Positions 1 to 11,730 of a DNA stretch of 64,000 nucleotides are shown here, one piece after another. The DNA is from Prosopocoilus inquinatus. Lineage: Eukaryota > Arthropoda > Insecta > Coleoptera > Lucanidae. The DNA is taken from assembly GCA_036172665.1 (NCBI GenBank), contig CM069872.1:42332101-42396100 (forward strand). Direction: 5' to 3'. Every line of letters starts with the position of its first letter. The first letter of the stretch is position 1. Made by a program: the position numbers and the translations under genes. The notes under the pieces are model-generated. The model searched no databases. It was not told the origin of the DNA and saw only the letters and a program-made list of their open reading frames with translations.

Positions 1-770
1 ATAAGCGATAACAAATTTGTCCGTTGTTTTTTTTTGAAGAAGATTTTTGTTTTATATTTTTAATTGTTTGCTCGCGTGCTTGCGTCACATCTGTTAAAAC
101 AAAATGCGAATAAACAAGACATTAACAAACTCTGTCAACACCGAGCAAATTAATGTTAATTTTATAAAAGAATAATCACAAAATGTTTTTCTTTTCTATT
201 AAAGCAACGAATTTGTTTTGTCGCTTTTGTTTAAGGTTCATCATCGCTTAAAAATAAAAGGGAATGGAAAATTATTATATTGGTACATATGTATTTATTT
301 AAAAAAAAATATATAGAAATAAATAATTTAATGGAGTCAATAAAAAAATGTAATTTAAACTACGTACATAAAAGAAACCACAAAGGAAAATAATTCGGTT
401 TTGTGTTTTAAATATTTAAAAATAAAAATTAATTAATTAAAAATATAAATAAAATTGCTTGACTTAATTTAAATTAAGCGAACAGTATCAAGAGTATTTT
501 TCTACATTTTTAATTTTAACAGTGTTCACATATAGAATAAATTGTCGGAACAAGGAAATCAATAAGAAACTCAACTCAAATATTTGCAAACTAGCACAGC
601 GTTACTAATAAACAAACACTTACTTCGAAGCAAATTTTCCATTTTTTTTTAATGTAAACAACAAAATTTGCTGAATTAGTAAAGTATATGATAGTGTTTC
701 TGCCAATATTTAGTTGATGTTTCTTTGCAATTATTTAAAAATGAAAGAAAAAAATTTAAAATTTTTAAAA
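1..770. other. AT-rich non-coding stretch
   Basis: I see no coding frame or clear repeat. If the first exon at 777-870 is real, this is its first intron on the minus strand. Confidence 0.4.
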
Positions 771-776
771 ACTTAC

Positions 777-870
777 CAAAATATGAGGCAGCATTCTTGA
801 AGATCACCAAACTGTAGTAACTGTAGTAAGTAGATGAAGATACTTGAATGTTACTTCTGTGCTGGTCAGA
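777..870 (-). CDS. possible first exon of a small secreted/cuticle-type gene, running off the left edge
   Basis: On the minus strand an ATG at 794 encodes MLPHIL and runs straight into a strong splice donor (TTTTG then GTAAGT, intron from 776). About 110 bp upstream is a TATA-like motif (TTTATATATT, 901-911), with a second TATAA near 875-880. A TATA promoter, short leader and first exon coding only a few residues is the usual design of insect cuticle-protein and other secreted-protein genes. The next exon would lie left of 770, and I see no convincing continuation within the window, so the gene identity is unknown. The transcript start is a guess. This could be a chance donor beside an ATG. 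Confidence 0.35.
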
Positions 871-911
871 ATGTTATAAATCCAATGTTGGCAGGTGCCA
901 AATATATAAAG

Positions 912-1974
912 GATGCCAAACGCAAACAAATTGAAATTCAAGTTAAAGACGACTCATGCTTCCGTTTACTTATCAATTAGCTACCATTCTAGATAAACAC
1001 TAATTTTTTAATGCTGCGGTACGTTACGATTTCGGTTGTCGTAAAACGACCATAAATATCTGTACGTTTCAGGTAAATGTATTTTTAAACCGGCTAATTG
1101 GGCGTAATTTACCTCTTTTTTTTACTGTTCTTGGGGCTTTCGAATTTTATGTTAATTTTAGCAAGAATTGCTACTTATTAGTGAGTTGCTCGGTTCAACG
1201 GTTATCGTAAAACCGATGACGATAAGGTGAAACCACAATTACAAGTTACTTTTTTTTATATAAATTAAGATATTGGCGAAATTAATTTCCGAGTAAAATG
1301 AGTAAAATGGCGACTAAAAAAAAATCATAGTTCCGTTCTGTAGAATATTATTTGTCATAAAATACACTCTTAATTAACATGTACGCGCTGTTCGGAAATA
1401 TGTATTTTCTAACTGATGACACCTTCTGGAATTGTGCAAATCTTGTTTTTAAAAAACATGAAGAAGCAAAACAACGTTACTTAGAAATAATGTATTATTC
1501 AAGAATACAAAGTACATATTTTTGTGATATACATATTTGTTATTAATGTTATGGAGCTTATTTATTTACATATTTCACTTTTCAATTTTGTTTATTGCGT
1601 GGGTCGATTAATCCATTACTTCCTTATGTACATATTTTTATCATTATTTTTCAGAAGAATTTTCATTTAATTGTTTTCAAATCTTTATTCAGTTGTAAAA
1701 GTATAGAAGTTTACAATCTAGAAAAAATATATTGATTGACATTATTATTAATACAGGCATTTAAGTATATTTAATAGAGCAGTCGGTCTAAGTATGCACA
1801 GCAATTCACTCATTAAAAAAGCGAAGCAAATATAATCTATAAAATAATTCCTGACTTTACTAAATTAATTATTTTACATAATGAAATACTCCTAAGTGGT
1901 AAAATAATGAACTTCTCTTTGGATGTACAACGGATTTTTTTAAGAAACAAGCAGCTTTTCTTCTGCTGATACGC
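912..1974. other. intergenic; one weak TIR-like element
   Basis: No gene is seen. Around 1012-1238 the two ends carry inverted GGTTTTACGAT/ATCGTAAAAC-type segments with CGGTT motifs, resembling the ends of the larger element at 4373-5118. It may be a decayed relative. Confidence 0.3.
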
Positions 1975-2108
1975 AGAGAACGGTTTTATATATTTTGTTC
2001 GATTAAATATAAACGAGGCGGCAAACGTATAACGCCGAGGCGAAGTGTCAACGCGCCGCGCCGCCTCGTTCGAAATAAACCGAATAAAATATATAATTCC
2101 GTCCTGTA
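1975..2108. repeat. MITE, copy 1 of a GAGGCGGC-arm family
   Basis: About 134 bp with terminal inverted arms of roughly 45-50 bp. The left arm contains TATATATTTTGTTCGATT and AACGAGGCGGC; the right arm contains GCCGCCTCGTTCGAAATAAA and ATTATATATT-type sequence as reverse complement. A second copy with the same arms and a different GC-rich centre lies at 37,214-37,357. The non-autonomous TIR class is inferred, because no transposase is present. Confidence 0.75.
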
Positions 2109-2618
2109 CTGATAAGTTAATAAAATTAATTTTACTTCCTCTTCCTTCTTCAAGTGGTATTTTCGCTTATTGTTATTAAATCTTTAAAATATATTGTTAT
2201 TAAATCTTTAAAATATTCGAGATAACCTTAGCTAAAACAGAAGCCATTCTTTTAGAGTATTAGATGGTCCATAGTTTATTTTTAATAACTTCTCAACAAA
2301 TAAATAATAATTATTAATTATCACGAAGTAACGTTTTTCAAAATCTACCAAAAAGAAAGAAACTGTTTTTTTCACTGTGTGGTATCAATACAATGGATAT
2401 TTATTATCAAAAATGGTATACGGCTATCTATATCATCTTTACCTATGAAGAGTAGCTTATTGATAAACAGTTAATTAATGCCATAATCATCACTTAAAAC
2501 GAGTTAAAAGAAATTCAATTTATTGTTTCGATTTGAACACTTTTGTATATTATTAATAAATAAGTGTATGGTAGCGCGCAGCTTAAGTACTACAATTTCA
2601 TATTTTTATGAGTCCTAT
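2109..2618. other. AT-rich intergenic
   Basis: No coding frame or strong inverted repeat was recognised. There is a short direct repeat of TCTTTAAAATAT near 2180-2215. Confidence 0.4.
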
Positions 2619-2755
2619 GCCCGTTTGCACCACTTTCACTTAAAACTTTAAGTCCCACTTAAATGGTTAAGTGACACTTTTTCAATAACAGAAAGTGTCA
2701 CTTAACCATTTAAGTAGGACTGAAAATGTAAGTGAAAGTGGTGCAAACTGGCCTT
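2619..2755. repeat. hairpin MITE with GTTTGCACCA ends
   Basis: A nearly complete palindrome. The left arm (GTTTGCACCACTTTCACTTA, then CACTTAAATGGTTAAGTGAC) is matched in reverse complement by the right arm ending GAAAGTGGTGCAAACTGG. The loop is only about 15 bp. The ends resemble those of 54,969-55,105. Confidence 0.8.
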
Positions 2756-3428
2756 AGTGCATCGGGTCTTAAGAGTGTAGTTTACGTGCAGGAAGTGCAT
2801 TTTAGTTGAAGATGACTGTATAAAATAAACAAAAAATGTTGACAAACGAGACGTTCTACACGAAAACCCTTCACAGTTGAATTGTATATTTTTGTCCGCT
2901 CTCTAATTATTTCTTATAATCAATTATCTCGGAGCTGTACCGCAATTTGTTAATTTTGAAATGTATGCGGTTATAAATGATAAATATTTAGGTTTCTTAT
3001 GCTGAAGAAGTTGTCAACGCACAATGAAACGTCAACATTTATATCTATTAATTTTATGATAAATTAAAATGTTGCGATAATATTCAACGGACAAGAAAGT
3101 GTTTCAATTATAATGTTCGATTTTTTATTTCAGAGTTTCGTGTAAAAATATGTTAAAGCCCGACTACGATTTTTCTGGTTACGGTTTTGTATAGTAAATG
3201 TGAAGATTACAAATTAACATCTCTAGTTTGATTGATATTTACCTAATTTAATAGGGTTTGGATTTCAGTTTCTCTATCTCTCTCACTATTGTTTATGAAA
3301 TGCAGACTATATTTCATTCTTTCCAATTTTAATGTTAAAAACGTTTTTAAAAAAATTATAAATTGAATTAAGCTTTTATGAAAACAAAATTAAACTATCG
3401 CCGCCGTCACTGCTGTCTGCTAACAATT

Positions 3429-3648
3429 ATAATAACCAGGGAAAAGAATTTAGTCCACTTAGTGTTGGGAGCTTTTTACGCCGAATGTACCATTTGCTCC
3501 CACCTCCTTTCCATGGCTTCGATGTGTCGAATTGTTATACTCGTAGAGCAGGAGGGGAAGGAGTGGAATGCGAGCGTTTTCATTTCGGAGAGATGATTGT
3601 AAGGGGGGCTAATAACAAGTAGCCCGAATTCTTTTCCCTGATAATAAC
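3429..3648. repeat. TIR element with AATAACCAGGGAAAAGAATT ends
   Basis: The left end AATAACCAGGGAAAAGAATT is repeated in reverse complement at 3627-3648. The interior (AGCTTTTTACGCCGAATGTAC and flanking bases) resembles 6070-6110, so a diverged relative probably lies at about 6035-6510. A 72-codon open frame at 3378-3596 runs mostly inside this element and is not gene-like. Confidence 0.7.
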
Positions 3649-3655
3649 TTATTAA

Positions 3656-3751
3656 CAGCGTTTTCGACTCATTTGTGCTGATTGCACTTACCTTATTTTC
3701 GTTTTATTACATAAAGTTAAAACAAGATGGAAATTCTAATCGAAAACGCTA
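3656..3751. repeat. MITE with AGCGTTTTCGA ends, short copy
   Basis: The left end is CAGCGTTTTCGACTCATTTG; the right end, ATCGAAAACGCT, is its inverted repeat. The middle contains AGTTAAAACAAGATGG. The same ends and internal motif recur at 32,164-32,284 and at the outer ends of 39,711-40,775. Confidence 0.7.
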
Positions 3752-4372
3752 GTAACTTATAATCAGAGAGCGGCCAATGTCAAGTTTCCCGTACGTTATT
3801 CGAGAAAATCACGAAGTCGCTGACATCTAGCGGAAGGTTTATGAAAGTCCCTATAATGAGGAAAACATTGGAGTGAAACTCGGTTAACCTATAAAATGTG
3901 AAATATTGAAATGTTTGTTTGTGAGGCTTCAGTACTTTTATTATAATGCATAAACAGAATAAAACTAACAAAAAGCATTTATGGATCGAATAGAACAAGT
4001 TATACTGAGTAATATCAATGACAGGTCTTTGTTTTCCTTATTTAAAGCGCCATCTGTTGGTTGCTGATTTTCGCGAATATTCTAATTCCATAGACGTGGA
4101 ACGTGTACGGAATGTGCGTTGTTGCAATCAGTTGAAACTTCTTTCCAAATATTTGATGTGCTGCAGGATTTAATATTCGCAATTGTTCTTTCCGTTGAAT
4201 GTATTGTCGATTTGCAATTGTTTATTTATTACAAAAGAAAATCTGGAAAAAATAATTGTAATAAACAAAAATTAGCAAAAAATTAGATATTTCGATCATA
4301 ATTGTAATAAATTTTAAAAAAATGTTCACGCCACTCTCGGATAAGAATAATGCATGCATCCTTAACATTTAA

Positions 4373-5118
4373 CGTGGTTTCACACATACCGATTGTCGGT
4401 GTTGGTATTGGTACCGGCGCTGATCGAGTGTGAAAAATAGAGATGGGATTCCACCCGGTGCAATCGTTTGCACCGGTGGAATCACGGAATGCACCCACAA
4501 TGCACCCGGTGCATTGAGTGCATTGACCGGTTGCCAACTTTTACATAAGACATAAAAAAAATGCTTCAAAATGACACCAAATATAATATATTTCGTACGA
4601 ACTATCGCTAGACAATTATTTTGTAACGTTAATTTAAAAAACTTATTCACTTTGTTCATATTCTAAGCTACAAAGCTTCCGGTTAAATTTAAAATTTACT
4701 ATTCAGCTATTCTCTATACACTATGAAACATTAAACCCGTAAACCACCTGCAAACAATTAAATAACATCAAGAACAGATTATTTCTCGTTCGATTTGTGC
4801 GGGAAATTTAAATTTTTGAATGCACCCGGTACATTCATGTATGCACCCTGTTGAATGCACCCATGTGGGTGCTTTCAATGCACCGGGTTCGTTCCCTGGC
4901 CCATCTCTAGTGAAAAAGTGTACTTAGTTTGCACTGCGGATTAAAACAGAACAGTAAATTAAATGTCGGTGACTAAACGACTATAATACCGGTTTTATAT
5001 AGGATCAGTGATTGTGTAAAGTACTTCCATTTAAAACAATGTATTTATAACGCACGCCGACACCGCTAACCGATAACGATACCTGCACCGATAATATCGG
5101 TTTGTGAGAAACCGCGCT
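4373..5118. mobile_element. outer TIR element split by a hAT-type insertion
   Basis: The left end reads GTGGTTTCACACATACCGAT and then TGTCGGTGTTGGTAT. The reverse complement of the right end reads GCGGTTTCTCACAAACCGAT, ATTATCGGTGCAGGTAT. No transposase frame remains. Another element occupies 4438-4909 inside it, so the outer one is the older insertion. Confidence 0.65.
4438..4909. mobile_element. non-autonomous hAT-like element with 8-bp target duplication
   Basis: Ends are TAGAGATGGG at left and CCCATCTCTA at right. The identical 8-mer GTGAAAAA flanks both sides (4430-4437 and 4910-4917). An 8-bp duplication is the hallmark of hAT transposition. The subterminal regions are dense in GCACCC/GGGTGC repeats of both orientations, as expected for transposase-binding sites. 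At 472 bp with no transposase it is non-autonomous. Confidence 0.85.
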
Positions 5119-6840
5119 TACGCAATCGGTTTTACTTGACCATTAGACCCAATCGTACAGACAATTACTTACCATCTTTTCGCTTTATTTAGTTACATCA
5201 GTGATTTGGTTGGTATGAAGTATGAAGTTAGCGCTAAATTCAACTTCTGAAGAAGCGTTTGATCCTTCCCTAATAGAGTAAGATGCTATAAACTGACGTG
5301 ACGATTATGCTAAATGCTTAAGTTCTGTAAATGTTTACTTCAGACATAAATTTGAAAACGTTTCCAATGTATTGCTCCAAAATACTCTGAAAGTATGTCC
5401 ATCCGTAGTTATTACATGAGGTTAAGCTAAAATGAAAAAGTGCTCTAAAGCGCTCAACTAAAAGTAGTGAAAACTCTGAAGCTAAGCGTATATACCATCT
5501 GACAGTCATTGTGCACCAGGGATTCGAAAAACATCGATATTTTCTAACCATCGTACAAGGTTTTAGCTTTAGAGCAAACGACAAAGGACAAACATCAAAT
5601 CTTGTTTAAGAAAATTCTATGGAAGTGATTTGTTTCGGTTACTGTATTTTTCTTGCTCTTACCATTTACAAAAAGCTCAGGTAGCGATATCGTGCGATCG
5701 CTTTCTAATCTGACATTGCTTTAGATTAGAATTGACGAATTGAAGCCAGTTTGCTACATAAAAATAATTAAGTCATCCCAAACATGGCGACCATGCTTGC
5801 TGTGAAAGCATAATGAAAGTTTTAAAAATTTGGAACTCTCGAGCTACACTCTACTGACGAAACCCCAAATAGGGAAACAGGTGTACAAAAGCATACTCGA
5901 GCAATCAAAAACGATTTGCAACAAAATTCGGACGACTTTCTACAGAAAGGAACCAACCCATGTCATGATCAAATTGAAAAAAACAGTGATCCAAGTTGAT
6001 CCCTCTATTTATTACTATTTAAAGTAGGTTGGTTCAGGGGCTAATAAATGTTATTACCAAGCTTAAGAATTGAGCCTACTTAGTACAGACGCTTTTTATG
6101 CTGAATGTACTGTTTACTCCTCCTACAATGCTTCTAGTTGTCATTGAGTGGAAAGGGAAGGTGTGTGAGTTACGAGTTCAGGTTTTTCCTTCGACGACTA
6201 AACAATTTAAACGTATTTAATCGTCAAAGGGTTTTTCGCACATCCTCGAGAGACAACAGAAGAAAGTTACTGTTTGAAAATATAAAAATGCATGTGATAG
6301 TCGCGGCAAATCACCACATTTAATTTCAAATCATAAAAACGCCTACACACCGAAATCGTATTGTTCTCGATGCAGCCAGATAAGATAACTCCCTTCCAAA
6401 TACTGGGGTGGGGGTGGGGGGGGTACAGTCCGAGTATTAATTTTTCACACTGATCGGAGAACAAGTGAGCTCATTTCTTTTACCTGGTTATTACTGTTAT
6501 ATTGGGGCTTCAAATCTATTCTGAAGTAAAATTTCTAATGCTTAGCATATTCCTAGCATTCTGCAAAAGAAAAGATCCATTTTTAAAACTGGACCATTTA
6601 CCATTACTTCTATTACTATGAACGGAAATTGAAAACAAGCGATGTAATAAATAGAATTTCTGAACGTACCTACGCATTAAACATAAACATAACCTGAAAA
6701 CTACGTTCACGGAGCCTCATTTATCGAAATCGACCAATAGCATTCGTTCAAAAATGCTTCTCGAAACGCTATTGGCTGGTTTCGGTGTCGCTAGTGTCTC
6801 GATGAAGCTTCGTGAGCGTGGCTTTATATTTAAACCGAAA
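5119..6840. other. intergenic with repeat fragments
   Basis: No gene is seen. 5680-5715 holds an imperfect palindrome around GCGATATCGTGCGATCGC. 5825-5950 is, in reverse complement, similar to 47,870-47,990. 6035-6510 resembles the TIR element at 3429-3648. A G-run (GGGGTGGGGGTGGGGGGGG) sits at about 6404-6422. Confidence 0.5.
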
Positions 6841-6903
6841 TGCTAATAAATTTGAAAAATAAATTTGTGTGAATGTGTAAATGTTCTGTACAAAGGTATT
6901 CAG
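6841..6903 (+). other. possible 5' non-coding exon of the GT11 gene
   Basis: TATTCAG/GTAAGCG at 6903/6904 is a consensus-like donor 190 bp before the GT11 ATG. A weak acceptor (TTTTCGAG) ends at 7090. The 5' limit of the exon is unknown and given only nominally. Confidence 0.3.
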
Positions 6904-7095
6904 GTAAGCGTTTTTAATTAGTCCAGTTTCATTAATAACTTTTATTTGACGTGACTATAAAAAAGGGTTTCATGAAAACCTAACCTCTAAAACGCTCGCC
7001 CATCGGTGAAAATGAAAAATCAATACCGACAAAATGACGTTTAAACCACGTACCTTACAACGCAAAATGTACAAACACAATATTTTCGAGTAAAT

Positions 7096-8094
7096 ATGAT
7101 AAACACAAACCAGAATTTATTGTTTATAGCCACCATACTTGCATTGTGTGTTATATCATTTGTACATATATTTCTGTTTCCTTTGTACGACATAAACAGT
7201 AAGCAGTCTTTCCTGAAAACCTTCATAGATTTCGAGCAGAACCTGTGCACTGCAAATTTAAAGCACAGGAAAGTCACGAGAAGACTCAGAAGATGCCCTC
7301 AGTATGGTATTGTGACGGTGGCGCAAGGCGGAAGACTAGGAAATCAAATGTGGGAATATGCATCTGTATGGGCTCTTGCTAGGCGTACCGGTTTAGAGCC
7401 GTATGTACCTCAGTGCATTCGTTTCAAGCTCGACCAGGTATTTGAATCACTATCGGTGCCAACATTTGAAGAAATCGGACATTGTCCTGTGAATATAAAC
7501 AAATTTGTACGATCTTTAGATGCTTGGAATTATACAAATCAAAGCATTGTTTTGCCACGTTACTCTATTTTATCAGAAATTGTTTTAACTTGGGTCCAAG
7601 ATGTTGTTCTAGAGTTTGCAATTAAGAAAAAGTATATACATAAAAGCCAACAGATATTGCGAGCAGCAAGTAAAGGTTCAAGCAACAATACCACTTATGT
7701 TGGAATACACATCCGTCGTACTGATTACATCAGCTATTTGTTGCGGAAATATGGCTCAAGACCTGCTGGAGTAAATTTTTTCAAGAATAGCATGAAGTAC
7801 TATGAAGGTAAATATAAAAATGTTATATTCATTATTGTCAGTGATGACCCCGTGTGGTGTCACCAGAAGTTTGAAAAAATGCAGAACGTCTACGTTGCCA
7901 GTAAAAACTTTCTAAATACTCCCGCTCTTGATTTGGCCCTACTTGCTTCTTGTAATCACACAATTTTTGACTACGGAACCTTCGGAATATGGGGTGCCAT
8001 TTTGGCAGGTGGCGAAACAGTATTTTACAACTTGAGTCGTCATTCATCTTCGAGAATCAGTCAGCTTTTACCAAATTGGCATTCTCTTTCATAA
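7096..8094 (+). CDS. galactoside 2-alpha-L-fucosyltransferase-like protein (glycosyltransferase family 11)
   Basis: The 332-aa uninterrupted protein has the layout of a type II Golgi enzyme: a short N-tail, one hydrophobic signal-anchor at about residues 8-31, then a lumenal domain. The family-11 signatures are visible: GGRLGNQMWEYAS (78-90), the nucleotide-sugar motif VGIHIRRTDY (202-211), and the late block beginning DLALLASCNH (279-288) with FGIWGAILAGG (296-306). Family 11 enzymes transfer fucose from GDP-fucose in alpha-1,2 linkage, usually to galactose; the acceptor here is unknown. Possible N-glycosylation sites include NYT (145) and NQS (148). The coding region has no intron, as in mammalian FUT1/FUT2. 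A donor-like site (ATTCAG/GTAAGCG, 6903/6904) suggests an upstream non-coding exon. The first ATG of the frame was used. Family assignment is firm; substrate is not. Confidence 0.92.
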   Translation: MINTNQNLLFIATILALCVISFVHIFLFPLYDINSKQSFLKTFIDFEQNLCTANLKHRKVTRRLRRCPQYGIVTVAQGGRLGNQMWEYASVWALARRTGLEPYVPQCIRFKLDQVFESLSVPTFEEIGHCPVNINKFVRSLDAWNYTNQSIVLPRYSILSEIVLTWVQDVVLEFAIKKKYIHKSQQILRAASKGSSNNTTYVGIHIRRTDYISYLLRKYGSRPAGVNFFKNSMKYYEGKYKNVIFIIVSDDPVWCHQKFEKMQNVYVASKNFLNTPALDLALLASCNHTIFDYGTFGIWGAILAGGETVFYNLSRHSSSRISQLLPNWHSLS

Positions 8095-8536
8095 ATGTGA
8101 TTAACTGTAGCAGAAAATACTAAAAAAAATCTATTCTTTTATGAGTATAATATGAAGGACAGTATTCGTGACACAGTATTAAAATATTTTTCACAAAAGA
8201 ATTCTATTTTTAAGTATAAATTTTCAAATTTATATCCAAGTTTGTTTTTATTTTTAAGTAAACTGCTGACAATTAGAAAAAATCTTTCTATAATGTGGAC
8301 CAGTATACTACGTGTGCAAATTATTTGCCAAAAAAAAAAAATTAATGTTTTGCCAAATCCATTCGACACGGTTTCATTAGAATAAGATTTATCTAGTTTA
8401 ACATCATAATATATTTTAGTAAAATTATATGTCGATGTTTAACTGCGTGGAACAGTATAAATTCAATGTCACCTTTAAATAATTTAAATGTGCAATTATT
8501 TATTACAATAATATAGATTACCAAGATGTTTAAATT

Positions 8537-8657
8537 ACTAATGGCTAGTTCACCAGTTCCTTAAGCGACTAAAGTCTTTAGGGTAAATTTAAAATGACTT
8601 TCTCGTTTTAACTTTACTCATTTTAATTCGAGACTTGTGAAAACTGGCATTAGTAAA
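8537..8657. repeat. small MITE with ACTAATGnCnAGT ends
   Basis: The left end ACTAATGGCTAGTTCACCAG is mirrored at the right by ACTTGTGAAAACTGGCATTAG. The arms are imperfect. The terminal ACTGGC motif is shared with the elements at 2619 and 54,969. Confidence 0.6.
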
Positions 8658-9077
8658 TAATTACTTTACTTAATTGGTGTTGATTATTGTAGCTTAGCTT
8701 AGCTGCTGAAATGTGATTGTATTTACCAAAGTTTCAGCTGACATTCAATTTATATGCATGCTTTATGTCTATACTTCATAATGTAGTTCACTGTTTTTAT
8801 TTTCAAATAATGATTTACCATCACTGTCATAGGTATTGTAATTTAATCATTTTTCATTGACCAACTTGTGCACTCAGAATATTCTTGTTCTGATTTAACA
8901 TCATGTATTACAGAATAGGAACTAAAGATACTCCAAGACGTCAGTGGAAAACGCTATCCCATTCATTATTTAGACATTTTAAATACCTTTCGAAAAGTAA
9001 TTTTTAAATATTTTTAATGAACGACTTAAATAAAATGTATCTGTGAAAGAAATTTATTCAATTTAGAACATTTTCGG

Positions 9078-9255
9078 TTGGTTTCACAAAAAAATTGTTA
9101 ATCAGTGATTAATTTAATTCCCTGATTAAGGAACGTCTTTGGGCGAAGTTAACAATAGATTTGAAACAATCATTTATATTGTTTCACCCAACCAATCACA
9201 GGCTTTAATTACGCTGTTCAATTAATCAGTGATTAAATATTTTTGTGAAACTGAG
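9078..9255. repeat. MITE with TTAATCAGTGATTAA ends, full copy
   Basis: Starts TTTCACAAAAAAATTGTTAA, TCAGTGATTAATTTAATTCC and ends ATTAATCAGTGATTAAATAT, TTTTGTGAAACTGAG, giving inverted ends. The interior (CTGATTAAGGAACGTC, TTGTTTCACCCAACCAATCA) recurs nearly unchanged at 14,130-14,257. Confidence 0.8.
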
Positions 9256-11730
9256 TGTCTGTATTATAACAATAATTAAGTTAGTCAAAGGCACAAATAT
9301 AAAAAAATCATTTCATAATTTCTGTGTATCGTACAAAATCAACAAAAATATAATTGCTGCAATTGACAGATAAAAGATATTTTCTATCAGAACTTCTTGT
9401 ACTACATTACAAAAACAAATATTATGGAATCAATAATTGGTGATTGATTAAAATGCCCATAGGACAGAAAAGTACTAGTTTAATCTAAACAAGTGATTCT
9501 TTTTTTTAATTACGTACAAGAACGTCAACTATTTCAGTTATTGCAACAAACAATAAGTTGTGCAATTATTAGTCACAATTTAGAATAACAAATACCATTG
9601 AATTTAGTCACCTTCTGAAATCTTTATTCAAATTATGTTAGAAGCAAATATTCCTTTATCATCAATTACAAACAAAAACATTTCTCAGTGACAGGAAAAC
9701 TGAAATATTTTTCTAAAATAGTTAAATAAATTATTCGAAAGTAATTAAATCAAGCAGGAGATAATTAAATTGTTCGGTTTTAATGAGTGTTCAAAATAAT
9801 AAATAAATAATGCGCGATCAAGGTACTGTTTAATAATTAGGCACAGAAACCTTGAGACTGCGTTGCAAAAATTCTTTGATGCATAACAATATTATTCTTA
9901 CACTTAATACGAAATCGCCAAATATTTTTCTAACTTCAACACTGTACAATCAATTTGGAAACCAAACCACTTTCTTAGATTTTATCGTGAAAAATGTAGC
10001 AGCATTTTCTTCCTTTAAAGTGTGTGTAAAGTGTTTACTGTATTCAATATTTCATGTAGTATTATTTTTTTTTGGCAACTGTGATCTGTATTTTTATGTG
10101 CCAAAATTGCGTAATAGAAAGTGAATTTATTTATTATATGAAAATTTGTGATGTTTCTTATGGAGCACAGCAAGAATATATTATTCATAAAATAAGTGTT
10201 TGTTTAGTCAATATTTTTTTACAATTAAAGCACGTTTAAGAGAAATTATTTTTTATTTTCTTGATGTGCTAATTTTGAAACACACTCATAAGTATAGTGC
10301 ATTCACCTGATTCAGTCTTTATTGCTAATGAATTTAAAAGATTCTTACATTTATTACTAATATATACCTGACATCATTTTCTTTTACATATGTAGTTAGT
10401 ATAGTGGGAAGTATTAGATACCAATAGCTCTTTAAACATAGATTTAAGAAGTAATGCATATAATTATTATGTGTGTAATATTTCTGATACTTATTTGATT
10501 TTTATTAATTTTAAATGTCTTTAGGTTTCTAAAGTTTTTGGTAGGTGAATGCACATGATTTAAATTTGAGAGTCATCTCCAAAATTAATTTTTTTCCATG
10601 TTATTGCGTCAAATCAATGATTCTCAATTTGTATACTATTTTTTGCTCTCAAACTTGAATCTTCTTCAACACATTAATCTTAAAACTCGATCTTTCTGTG
10701 ATAAACTATGAACTTCTTATATGTGTATCTGTATAAAACGAATAAAAAAAAATTAAAAAACGAAACTTGTTTTTACTTTAACCAAAATCTGGTTACTTCT
10801 AATTTATTACAGGTTAATTTTATGTGAATATGAAATATTTAGGAAGAGTCATTAATAAAGCACATTTAAATAAGTTATGGGAAATTTATTAAAATTATAA
10901 TTTTGAAATAAACTTACATTAATTAGCATTACACTTAATCAAGCAGTTAAGTGAAATTGAAGAAGTGTAACAACCAATTCATAATATCTCAAGAATAACA
11001 AAGTATTTAAAATTATCTACAAATTTACTACAAACTGAAAAACAGTACAATAAAGATGGAAAGTAACTAACTTGTATGTGTATATTATGTAAACAGCCAA
11101 TCTTATTATTTGTTAACATGTAGTCATTATGCTAAATTAGCTAGTTTGATTTGTGCCAAACTGGCATTATAAAACAGACACGTGAATTACCAAATTATAA
11201 TTTGTAACACATTTATTCAGTTAATCCAGTGTTCTGGGCGTAATCAGCCTCTTTAGTTACACAGAGTAAATTGTTTTACGCACATGCCGAGTAAAATTAC
11301 ACAATACAATGTAATCTGCGTACTGTTCTGACTAGAATACTGGACCTTTGAAAAGACAAGACGAAAACAATATAAGGCGTGGATTTCAACTAACTGAAAT
11401 AACAGAAACAAGCGAGACTTTGCTTCAGAAATAGCATAATATTTATCTCTAGTATATTCAATCACATGCCGATTTCAAGCATAACATAAATAAACATGTC
11501 ATTACATCATAATTATAAGATATAAACTAACATTATGTATAGAAAATATTCACTGGTTAAATAATTACAGTTTTAAGAGCTTACTAAGTGCGCAGCCAAA
11601 CAACGTTGTATTCACTGCTAAGTCACAAGTATTTTTTTTTTTTTTGCTTTTGACATTCAAATTGATATAATTGAGAAAACATATCTTGCAGCAATCTGTG
11701 TGTGAGGCATCACTACTACGTTGCTGGTCT

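Noticed and set aside
8152..8385. 77-codon frame downstream of GT11
   Set aside because: Very AT-rich with F/K/L/S composition; it lies in the 3' UTR region.
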